In this document: in pieces, positions 49,101 to 58,612 of the stretch
Position numbering within the stretch: the stretch's first letter is position 1
How the letters are laid out: every line of letters begins with the position of its first letter
Source of the DNA: Rotaria macrura
Taxonomy: Eukaryota; Rotifera; Eurotatoria; Philodinida; Philodinidae
Direction: 5' to 3'
Length of the DNA: 64,000 nt
Assembly (NCBI GenBank): GCA_900239685.1
Contig: OENT01000145.1
Span: 123,485-187,484, forward strand
The notes under the pieces: model-generated
The model's input: only the letters and a program-made list of their open reading frames with translations
What the model was told of the DNA's origin: nothing
Databases searched by the model: none
Program-made: the position numbers and the translations under genes

Positions 49101-52100
49101 AAAAATGTGTTGCCATTAGAATTATTCGGTTCAAAGTATAATCATAAATTATTCATACGTCGGATGTGTTTATTCATTGAATTACCAAGAACACAAGAAT
49201 ATTCATTAGGTGATGCTATACGAAAACTAAAATTTAAACATTGTCAATGGTCAAAACTACAAACGAAAAATTCGTCGTCACTTATTTCTCAATTATATAT
49301 TTGTCATTTAATACATTTTCTCATAAAATATGTTCTAGTACTAGTTCGTTCATATTTCTATGTCAGCGAAGCATCAACACCATCTCATCAGCTAGAGCTT
49401 GTTTTCTATCGACATAGAATATGGTTAGAAAAATAAGTTGCTCTTAATAATAATTCACATACATGCAGAATCTATTTCGTAAAGGTATGCTATACAACGA
49501 AAATCGCGTAAAGAATTATTTTATAAATCTTGTTGTCCAGGTGTTGAACACAACCCTACGAATCATGATGATTCTGTACGTTATTTATGGAAAATACGTT
49601 TTGTTCCTAAAATGGCAAACGTTCGCTATTTGGCATGTGCACGAACGGAATTTAATACAAAAGAAAATATCAATCATTTGAAATATACAAACGAAGTATT
49701 AAAATATCTGCGACGACACAATAGACAACTGATGGGCATATCAACATTTAATCGTGTTGAAATGCATCGACGATGGCAAGACTATTGCCGGAATGCACCT
49801 AAACTAGATCATGATGATATGATTTATTTTTTGGTATGATGAACTTGTAACTGTTATTTTCAATTGAATGTTTTTGGAATTGTTTTCATCTTTAAGAGAA
49901 GTGACGTTGCAAATTTTTATGATTCAGTCAATCTCAATTACATGGATGAGGTGAGTCAATATAAATTTTCTTGCTCGCAAACAGGATTGAATAGAGTAAA
50001 TCAGATGAATCATGTTGATTTTTTAATCGATGTAACAAGATTTAATAGAAGACAAGAGAATCTGTGCACAAATATCAGAACATAGCACTAGTCGGTTCAA
50101 TATTGAATCTTAATTTAAATATAGTGTTCCGAAAGTAGTTTAATAGCATAAGTATTTAAATTTCAATGCACTATGTATGAATAACTAGTGAATTTAGTCG
50201 AAGATAAGTTCAAGAATTTTAGAATTCATTTTAATCTGTGAACTATACCAAAAATTAACGTCAGATATCTTGTGCGACAACTTAGATTTCGTTATTTTTC
50301 ATGAAGATGCCATCACATTTCAACTCGTTTATTTAACTGTCTACTTCAATTCAGACATTATTCTTCGTTTCTATGTTCATATTTATTGTTGGCAATGCAC
50401 GAGTGTCATATATTTGTGTAAAAATAAATATTCTTAGAAACAAACACCCCGGAGATATTTTCTAGAATTAAATAATCACTGTCTTACGAAACATTTAATA
50501 TTGAATAAAAACCCTAATTGAACTGACAGTGATTGAAAAGAAAAATGCATGCACTATGATCATGTAATCTATTTTTGTTCTACCATGGTGATAGTGAACA
50601 CGTCGGCGAAACGCAATCCTACGAGACGGCATTCTTAAGAGTATTCAGTGCAAGTTCATACATAATTGTTGTATAGAAAAAAGACGGAAAGAAAAAATTC
50701 AATTTCAGATATTGTATGACTATTTTTCTATTTTTAAATCATATTGCTAACGTATGCTCGGGAATGGGAAAGTTTCTAGATACAGTTGTCGCTTATTTAT
50801 AATTTGTTTGAAATCATTCTAAATATTATGATGTAGAGTCAGAGTTTTATGCTCTTTCCAAATATGGACCAAGCAATGTTCTATTTATTTTCGTACTAGA
50901 ATACTAAGGAGATCATGAAAAATTAGTTGAAATTTTTAATGTGTCGAGTTTATCTAAAATTATAGGTCCATTAGTGAAGGGGTTTAAAAATACTAAACTA
51001 GCCAATTTTGTAGAGCAAACAATGGTTCTTGATAGGTGATATCGAATAAAATTGTTGCTTTTATCCGAATGAAGTTGCAACCGTTTTCTTTGTAGCTAAA
51101 TTCTATGTAAAGTAATTGATGACATCGTTCAAAACTCGACTTTTAAGATTTGTGAATGACAAGAATACAATAAATAGTTTAGACAGTTTATAAAGAAAAT
51201 CAAAAGAGAACAGAAGTAATAGTTTTCGTACCGGAGAGTTTGTTCTATGCAAGTTAATATAAGAACGAAATATTCAATGTTTAATTTTGAATTTCAATCG
51301 TTAGTTTTTAAGATTCTCTAATTATTTTCAAACAAAAATAGATAGAAATTTTCTGAATTTATATTTATAAACAGCAAAGAATTCTTGTTCTAGTCGAAAA
51401 TATTCCATCTGTTTATGATGATTTTAAATGAATTCATAAAATAGAAACAGTTGAAAGTATATTTATATACATCTATCTCCTTTTTAATTTTTCTTTAATT
51501 TAATTATCATCATTTCTTGAGATGAACACCCAATGTTTTACAGCTATCATCAATTCCGATCAGATACTGTCAATTTTGTTTGTCATCATGATTCACAGGG
51601 CACACTTACCCTCAATCATCCTTGGTTCGAATAAGAACGGAAATATTCTCTACGATTATGAGTATTTCAATATTATACTTCTTCATATTTATTCTGAATC
51701 TAATTCAAAGAACACATATTTTGAAATCATGATAATTCTTTATTGTCGACTAACTTATAGGAAAATCTTCAGTGTTTGATGGTTGACTTTTTCATATTAT
51801 GAAGTAATTAGGATTTCGCTAATGCTGATCTTTTCACAAGTGGGATAGCAACCCAGACATATTCCAACATAATGACCTAAACTAATGATAACTTTATCGA
51901 TGTCAAAGAGAACTTCTTTGTCAAGAAAATAGCAATGGCTTACGATTAGTTAAGCCAATAGAAAACTATCCATTTCAAGTTAAGAAACTTGGAAAAAGTG
52001 TGTGTCTCAAAATACTTGTGAAATTCCGCTGTTCATTCTAATATGGTACACATCACATCACCATAATTGTTAATTTGCATAGGCGCTAATCGAATTTCTA

Positions 52101-53337
52101 GACAATTGTGAATTTAATTACGATGTATACATTCATACAATATATAAAACTCAATATCGAAATGGACGTTTCATTAGGCGAAAAACAATTTATTGGGTCG
52201 GAAAGGAAAATGAACGAATGCTTGAAATCATGACTGATGCTACAAAACGTGTTAGTAATGGTACTTTTCATGATATGATAATTCATGATGTTCATGTTGA
52301 AATTTATAATAAAGAAAAATTACTCAAATACATTCGAGCACAATTATTCAAGTAAATTATTTATTGTTTTTCTTTTAATGCAAAATCGACAAAAGAAAAA
52401 ACGATTTCTTTTTTTCTTTTCAAGTTCATACCTGTATACAACACATGCAAAAAAATTACCATTAAAAACATTTCGTCGTGTCCTTGGTATCAATCATGGT
52501 CTACGTATTGCTTCCATGCTTGGACAAATATATTTGAATAAAATTGATCGTGACATTCACTTTAGTCCTCTATGGGATGAATTCGCTGTACGTCATGAAG
52601 ATGATTTATTAATTATATCACCACATCGTTATCGTCTTCGTCGTATTAAACTAAATATGAGTAAACGATTTAACGAATTACACCATATAAATAATTCTTC
52701 AACGAATTTATTAAAAACAAAAACAAATATTCGACATAAAACAATGAAAAACTTTCATCCTGTTGAATATTGGGGTTCACTTGTTGATATAAAATCACGT
52801 GAAATTCTTGTTACTATTAATTCTAATGAAACGATTGAAAAAAAAATTAATCAATTGACTATTAAAATAACACGTGAAACAGGTTACAACTTACGTCATT
52901 CATTAATTAATGCCATATATCTTCGTTCACATTCATATTATTTCGATCGTTTATATACATCAGATTATACATTACTAAGAAACTTTTATTATCTAACATG
53001 TTATTTTCTTAAACGTTTACATTCAATGTGTTATCGTTTTGCACAATTCTATTCGAATAAATATATCAAATCAAAAAGTTTGTTCTTATTTCGAACGATG
53101 CGTTCCAGCTTACGTATGTTAATTAAGAAGACATTTAACTATAATAAAAAATCAATTAAATTACTTAATCAATGTAAATGTGTCTTTTTTCTCGCGTGTG
53201 TACGTTTAGTTAAACAAAATAAGCATTTATTTCAAAGTGATATTATTATAACAAGATGTTTACATATGGTCAGAAAATTAAAATATTTAAACAAGAAAAG
53301 AAAATATGACATAAAAAAAGTTCTTCAATCAGAATAA
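46141..53337 (+). CDS. TERT: telomerase reverse transcriptase catalytic subunit
   Basis: Copies the telomerase RNA template onto chromosome ends. Exons: 46141-46935, 47133 to about 47237, 48903-49423, 49485-49833, 49897-49950, 52083-52351 and 52425-53337 (about 3006 nt, 1001 aa). The N-terminal region is not recognisable by eye. The RNA-binding domain shows IPIFEQFLLNHRRFYLRRRS, LPLELFGSKYNHKLFIRR and motif T-like RSYFYVSEA...LVFYRHRIW. RT motifs are IRFVPKMANVRYLACAR (1/2), RSDVANFYDSV (A, catalytic Asp about 593, in a 54-nt exon), LGINHGLRIASML (B', strongly altered), VRHEDDLLIISPH (C, Asp757/758), NIRHKTMKNF (D) and YWGSLVDIKSREI (E). A thumb-like C-terminal extension follows. Exon 2's end is uncertain (GTATTT at 47238 preferred). 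The apparent stop at 49434 is removed by a 61-bp intron (49424-49484). Long introns are 47238-48902 and 49951-52082. Confidence 0.92.
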
Positions 53338-53521
53338 ACCATTTTTTCTACCTTGTTGTTATTTTCTCTTTTTTTTGTGTGTTGGAAGAAGTAAAACGTT
53401 TGTATAAATGTTTATAAAAAAACAAAACAAAACAAGTTAAACATTGACGTCATGTCATTCTGGAAAAAAGAATGAAGTAATGTCATTTATGTGAAACAGT
53501 GTCTTTTTCTGTTTTTGTAAC

Positions 53522-54328
53522 ATGTCTAAAAACAAAACAGAAAATTCGTTACTTAGTAATCATGACATGGAGCATCATAATTTAGCCAACAATCGACCCA
53601 ACCACAATGAAACTAATAATAACAATAATGATCCAAATATGTCTCACGCAAATAAATCCTGGGCTGGTCAACCACTCCCACCTCATTGGAATTCATCGAC
53701 GGACCCCATGCATTATAATCAACGTTCATCAATGATTAATAATCCAGCATATGATTATCAGACATCAAACCCTAATGAGCCACAGTATCTATCAGCAATT
53801 AATAGTCAATCACCTCATTCACAATATCCCACGAATACTTTAGAGCAACCTCCTCCATTTTCTCAAACATATACGCAACATCGCCCCGCTTTACCTCCCG
53901 CTCCATTTGGTCGCACGCCATATGAAGAAGTTCTAGTACCTTTGGTTCCAGGTCCTTATAGTCAACCGACTATTCAGTTGCCACCCATTACTCGTCCGAT
54001 CTTACCACATGCACACCCACCACCTCCTTCACCTTTACTACATGCACATGCGCCACCTCCGCTTTTACCACCTCCTCATCCACGTCGTCCACCATCACCA
54101 GATTACTACTATGACAGTCCTCGTCTACCGCGGTATGCTAACATATGTTTTTGCTAGTTTCGATAATTAATTTTCCATATATAATTTCATAGTATTCGAC
54201 GAAAACATAGACATCGAGAATACTATCCTCATGATCGATACCGTCATTCAGATCCTGCTGCGGCGGCTTATTTTCCACGACATCATAGAGATCATGGATA
54301 TCGAAAACGAAATCGATGGTATGATTAA
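53522..54328 (+). CDS. proline-rich low-complexity protein with basic C-terminus
   Basis: Two exons, 53522-54132 and 54193-54328, give 248 aa; the 60-bp intron joins in phase (CG|T). The N-terminal 70 residues are Asn/His-rich. The centre is proline-rich with runs such as HAHPPPPSPLL and APPPLLPPPHPRRPPSP, typical of SH3- or WW-domain ligands and of RNA-associated disordered proteins. The C-terminus is Arg/His/Tyr-rich (RRKHRHREYYPHDRYRHSD). No folded domain, signal peptide or membrane segment is visible. It starts 184 bp after the TERT stop on the same strand. The stop at 54326-54328 could be bypassed by splicing at GTATGA (54319), but no in-phase continuation was found. The family is not recognised. 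Confidence 0.7.
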
Positions 54329-56258
54329 TTTTGAATGTACTAGATTTTCATATTTCTTTTTTGTATGATTATCATTAAGATGTTTTTCTTATTCACTAAA
54401 TCTACGTGCCTAAAAATCGATAAGAAGTCGTTAACTTCGGTCTAAGCTCTTGCTTTCTTATTATCATGCATAGAATGATCACACGGGACATGGAAGTTTC
54501 AAGATTTCTTTCGAAACGAGTTTATAAATTTAGCATCGATATACGTTTTATTTGAAAATACAATCAACTAGAAAGTGCACGAAAGGATGTTCATATGAAC
54601 GTTGTTGCCTAAATATATTACGAGTTATATTGTTTGATACCATGTTGATTTAACATTCGATATTTTTTTTTAAATCATGTAAATATTCATACAATCGTCT
54701 CGTCGTTATTGTCAAGAACAATAAAATTCCTTTCTTTTGAACCAGAAAAGAACATTTTATGTATCTTAGCAAATTGTTACAAATAAAATTGAAATCCTTA
54801 CAAAAGTTACATTTCATTTCGAAGAGGAATTTTCGAAGAAAAGAAGTCTTTATTAATATTGCACAATAACCAATGACAATGTATTCAATCGATTAGTTTC
54901 TCCATTGTTAAGCAAACTGACGAACATATATTTATCTAATATTTCTATCTATGCGACTATCATCAGAATATACAATATAGTACTCACTGAGTTCTATAGA
55001 AGATTAATATAAGAAAAATTCAGATCAATTACATTCCACCATAAAGATGACTGTTAATCAAATAGAGATACTATTGAAGTCAAATATAACTTTCTTGTTT
55101 TCGATTGAATGTTTACAACTCAAGTAAGTATTGGTTCATAGCATTTGAAAGCTACCATTATTGTCAACATGCAATATTATTTTTTTTCTTTCTAATTTCT
55201 ATTGAAATTTTCTTTCAAGTATAAATATTAAAATTATACTGAACATACAACTTGTATGATTATTTACGTGATTAGTTACTTGAAAAAACATCGATAGTTT
55301 ACTTGTTTTTAACTTTTTCCTCGAATAATCACTGATACAATCTGTATACTACCTGAACAAGTGAAAAATCAATATTATCAGTAATTTATTAACCAATGAA
55401 AAAATTTCAACCATACATATATATATTTAGATGGTTGTTCCATTTAAGAACAATCATTATTTAGTTAGGTCGAACAGTGCACTACGTTAAAACGAACAAT
55501 CTATTAACGAGACAAGGAAATTCAATTATTCATTGATTGAAGAAGAAAAATCCGTTAAATCGAAACTCATACACGTATCAACAGTTTTATGAAATAGTTT
55601 TCATTGTAATTAATTCAAGTTTGATACGACAAAAATATATTCGTTACATTGAATGTGAGGAGATGTAGATCAATATTCTTGTGGACTGTACTTTAGAAGC
55701 TCTTTGATAAGTTTACTAAAATTAAACACGCAATAATGTATTACGATGGATACATGATGATGGAGTTTTCTTTGTGCATCTTTTTATTTCATGGCAGTTA
55801 CTACACAAGGTAAACGCTAAAAACTCGACGATAAGTCACGACTCGATACGTGTATTATTATTTTTCTCATGACATGGTAACTATTAACTAGATATGAAAA
55901 TCTTACGTGTAATCTTCATACGTGGTCTATATCTATTGATTACTAAATAAGAGATCTTGTACTGTATATAATCTTTCTTTGTTCTTTTGTGACTTGATAG
56001 ATTTTTTTCGTCGCATTCTTTTGTATGTCGATGAACGACAGTTCATACAGCCCCATACAATGGAACATATTGCCTGTTCTATCATGTTTTTATGATAAAA
56101 TTATAGAAAAGCGTTCGGTCTCAGGAAAAATACAAGCACGGCTATATTTATTCTTTCGATTTATTATAAAAATGCATGATTCTCTATATTCTTATTGTTT
56201 TTATGTTCATAAATAAACAACAAAGATATTAAATATATTTTGTGTTATCTAAAGATTC
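54329..56258. other. intergenic, one possible orphan exon
   Basis: 1.9 kb, AT-rich, with no gene assigned. At 56001-56095 (+) a short frame after a GATAG acceptor reads LYVDERQFIQPHTMEHIAC and ends in TGA. It looks coding, but no in-phase upstream exon was found. It lies just 3' of, and convergent with, the RING gene. Confidence 0.35.
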
Positions 56259-56654
56259 TTAATTATCCATATGTAAAGGACAACATCGTTTTCGTTGTCC
56301 CCATTCATCTAAACAATTTTTATGATAAATACATAGACATTCAAGTCTTGCTATAATATCTTGCTGATAAAATGGTTCAAAACAAATGGGACATTCTTGT
56401 TCATGATTAAGATTATTGGTGAATATTTCTATATTATAGTAAGGCACAAGAAATGCATCAGTAAGATGTTTTTCTTGAATATCTACTGTCGGAATATCAT
56501 GTCTATGTAGATGTCGTACAGAAGTTTTATCATGATACACATGATATTGAGTCATATGAGAAGCACGCTGTGAAGTATGTGTTAAACTAATGAAATTTGA
56601 TGTAGTGCTTTGTAGTCGTCGACGAATATTTGAATAGCATGATCTATTTCCCAT
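56259..56654 (-). CDS. ZNRF1/2-like RING-type E3 ubiquitin ligase
   Basis: Single exon of 131 aa. The start MGNRSC gives Gly2, Ser5 and Cys6, the classic N-myristoylation plus palmitoylation arrangement that anchors ZNRF1/2 to endosomal and lysosomal membranes. The C-terminal RING spans residues 88-128 (ECPICFEPF, ARLECLCIYHKNCLDEW, CCPLH). It holds Cys88, Cys91, Cys106/108, His111, Cys114, Cys124/125 and His128, closely following human ZNRF1/2 (ARLPCLCIYHKSCIDSW). The linker between is short and not conserved. At 131 aa it is shorter than human ZNRF1 (227). By family knowledge it would transfer ubiquitin to membrane-associated substrates; the substrate is unknown. Confidence 0.85.
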   Translation of the reverse strand: MGNRSCYSNIRRRLQSTTSNFISLTHTSQRASHMTQYHVYHDKTSVRHLHRHDIPTVDIQEKHLTDAFLVPYYNIEIFTNNLNHEQECPICFEPFYQQDIIARLECLCIYHKNCLDEWGQRKRCCPLHMDN

Positions 56655-58264
56655 GCATGATATTAAATTAAATATATATACTTAACAACTGTTAAACAAA
56701 ACAAATGCGCGTAAACACGAAAAAATAACATAAATGTTTTGTTCCTCTTGATATCTATTTCATGTTTCGCTTGTTCTATTTTTTTAAAGGTCTGATTATT
56801 ACAACAAATGTGTTTTTCTTCTTTAAAATTGTTCGACAGGCGATGAGAAATGAGAAAGATTTCATCATTTTCTAGCCTTTTAATATCGTGTTTTTTTTAT
56901 TCACTCATGCCTTATACCAAGAGTGATTTCACTACTAAATGATTATAATACTCAATCTATCTTATTATTGAAAGAAAAAAAGATTTGTGAGTATACGCTC
57001 ACATGCCTTGAAAGAGACGACGCGGAAATGATTGTTTCTTTCTATCCCTAACGCCCTCGATCCTAATTCGATAGCTTCTTTTTATTGGTAATCTTTGTCA
57101 ATAGATAGATTCCTTTTTTTTTCCTCACTATCTGTCTGTTTCACTGTTAGACACATAAAGACACTAATCATCTCGATAATCATACTTCGAGCCTATCATC
57201 GCTCGGAAACGATCATTTGAAGCTCAATTTCGTTCATTATTCATTCAGACAATAGTCCTAGTGAGTCAAAAAAAGAAAGAAATAGATAATGAAACGAACA
57301 TAATATTACTTTTAAAAATTGTTGTATTGTTTATTTACTCATTCACTTGGAAAAATATGTTAATGATACCGACTACACTTCATAGAAAATATTATAGTAT
57401 GATTATAGGAGTGTTAAATAGTGGACAAAGAGTAATCATGTAGATCCTATTAACCTAGAGAAATAGCATGTGAAAGTTTAGTGTGGATGTCATCAATTAC
57501 TAGACGCTGTCTTTTCTCTAATTGTTGTCAAATAAATAATTTAAGTATCTTTTACTGTTCATATTCATATATTCAACTACGAGAAAATATCTTAATTAAA
57601 CTCTATGGTAGAATACATTACGTTGACACTAGTAATATAGTACATCAAATAGACCAGAAAACTAGTAGACGTTGATTACACAGTAAAAAAATATTTTTTT
57701 TGTCAATCCAATAATTGTTAGTCTTTTTGTGAAAACCTTAATAATCTGTGAATTTGTCTTTTCTGCTCGGATTCTAATAATAAACCAAACAGCATATAAA
57801 TTACTGGGAAAGGAAAAAAAAGATCTCATATAAATTCATTCTATAGTTTTTTTCCTTTTCTTTTATCATCGTATCTATTGGAATTCAAATGAATATGCAC
57901 AATGACTGTTTCCATGTTTTTTCTCATTTCAAACTAACTATCATAAATAGAGAATAAGTCCTATTTCGTTTATCTCTTATTGACAAATCTCTCATTTAGT
58001 AAACCTAAGCCTATTTATTAATATTTTTCCTCGTACACATCTTCTTTTTCTCTTTCGTTCTCACTCACACTCAAACACACAAAAACACACACACATATAT
58101 ATATATATATGAAATTAGCACGACAAATTAAACATTCTATTTCAGATTTCTTCCACAGTATCATCACAACAAAAAAAGATGTACAGTAGCAGAAATTCAA
58201 TTTTGCTTCTTGGACTTACAATATCTATAAGTATAAAAACGTTTTTATTCATGATGTCATAGAG
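56655..58264. other. divergent intergenic region
   Basis: 1.6 kb between the RING gene (-) and the neuropeptide gene (+), so it should contain both promoters. It has a CA/TA microsatellite at about 58085-58110 and a TATAAAAA box-like sequence at 58232-58239. No convincing exon was seen; the short frames at 57261-57675 lack coding character. Confidence 0.45.
58232..58239 (+). promoter_or_regulatory. TATA-like box upstream of the neuropeptide gene
   Basis: TATAAAAA lies about 26 bp upstream of the start codon. If used, the 5' UTR would be only a few bases long. Alternatively the CATAG just before the ATG is a splice acceptor, joining a distant 5' exon or a trans-spliced leader (spliced leaders are known in bdelloid rotifers). 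Confidence 0.3.
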
Positions 58265-58609
58265 ATGAATTCGATATTTCTAGTACTTCTATGGTGTACA
58301 GTTCAACCGTCCTATGCTGAAACACAGGATGAAGAACAACATCATCTAGTTGATGACAACGAAGACGATAATAATGTCGATGATGATTTCGATGATTTCG
58401 CTGAATTTTATCGCCGTGCATCCTTACGTCCTTTTGCTATACAACAACGTGCATCACTTCGACCATTTCCGGGAAAACGTGCATCGCTTCGGCCATTCGC
58501 TGGAAAACGAGCATCTCTTCGACCGTTTTCGGGTAAACGTGCATCATTACGTCCAGCAAATTATGTTGGCAAACGAAAACGACGAGATATTGTACTTTAT
58601 TATGAATAA
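58265..58609 (+). CDS. amidated neuropeptide precursor with ASLRP repeats
   Basis: Secreted prohormone of 114 aa in one exon. Residues 1-18 form a signal peptide (MNSIFLVLLWCTVQPSYA), followed by an acidic spacer (about residues 19-49). Five tandem units then start with ASLRP: ASLRPFAIQQ, ASLRPFPGKR, ASLRPFAGKR, ASLRPFSGKR and ASLRPANYVGKR, and the precursor ends in a basic site and a short tail. Gly-Lys-Arg after four units is the standard signal for dibasic cleavage and C-terminal amidation. The predicted products are ASLRPFP-amide, ASLRPFA-amide, ASLRPFS-amide and ASLRPANYV-amide. The first unit lacks the Gly and ends in IQQR. Such peptides usually act on G-protein-coupled receptors. I do not recognise the peptide family. 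Confidence 0.85.
   Translation: MNSIFLVLLWCTVQPSYAETQDEEQHHLVDDNEDDNNVDDDFDDFAEFYRRASLRPFAIQQRASLRPFPGKRASLRPFAGKRASLRPFSGKRASLRPANYVGKRKRRDIVLYYE
58415..58585 (+). repeat. five tandem peptide-coding repeats
   Basis: Units of about 30 bp, each beginning with a variant of CGTGCATCxCTTCGxCC (Arg-Ala-Ser-Leu-Arg-Pro). Synonymous positions differ between units while the peptide stays constant, which points to selection on the protein rather than recent duplication alone. Confidence 0.85.
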
Positions 58610-58612
58610 TAA

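Noticed and set aside
49424..49484. Apparent in-frame stop (TAA at 49434) in the TERT RT domain, suggesting a pseudogene
   Set aside because: A 61-bp GT-AG intron (donor GTTAGA, acceptor GTAAAG) removes it. The join restores TGG and continues as YAIQRKSRKELFYKSCCPG into motif 1/2 in frame.
49469..49540. TERT exon starting after ATGCAG at 49468 with a 56-bp intron beginning GTATGC
   Set aside because: It would need an upstream phase-0 donor that does not exist. The alternative acceptor at 49484 satisfies both frame and donor.
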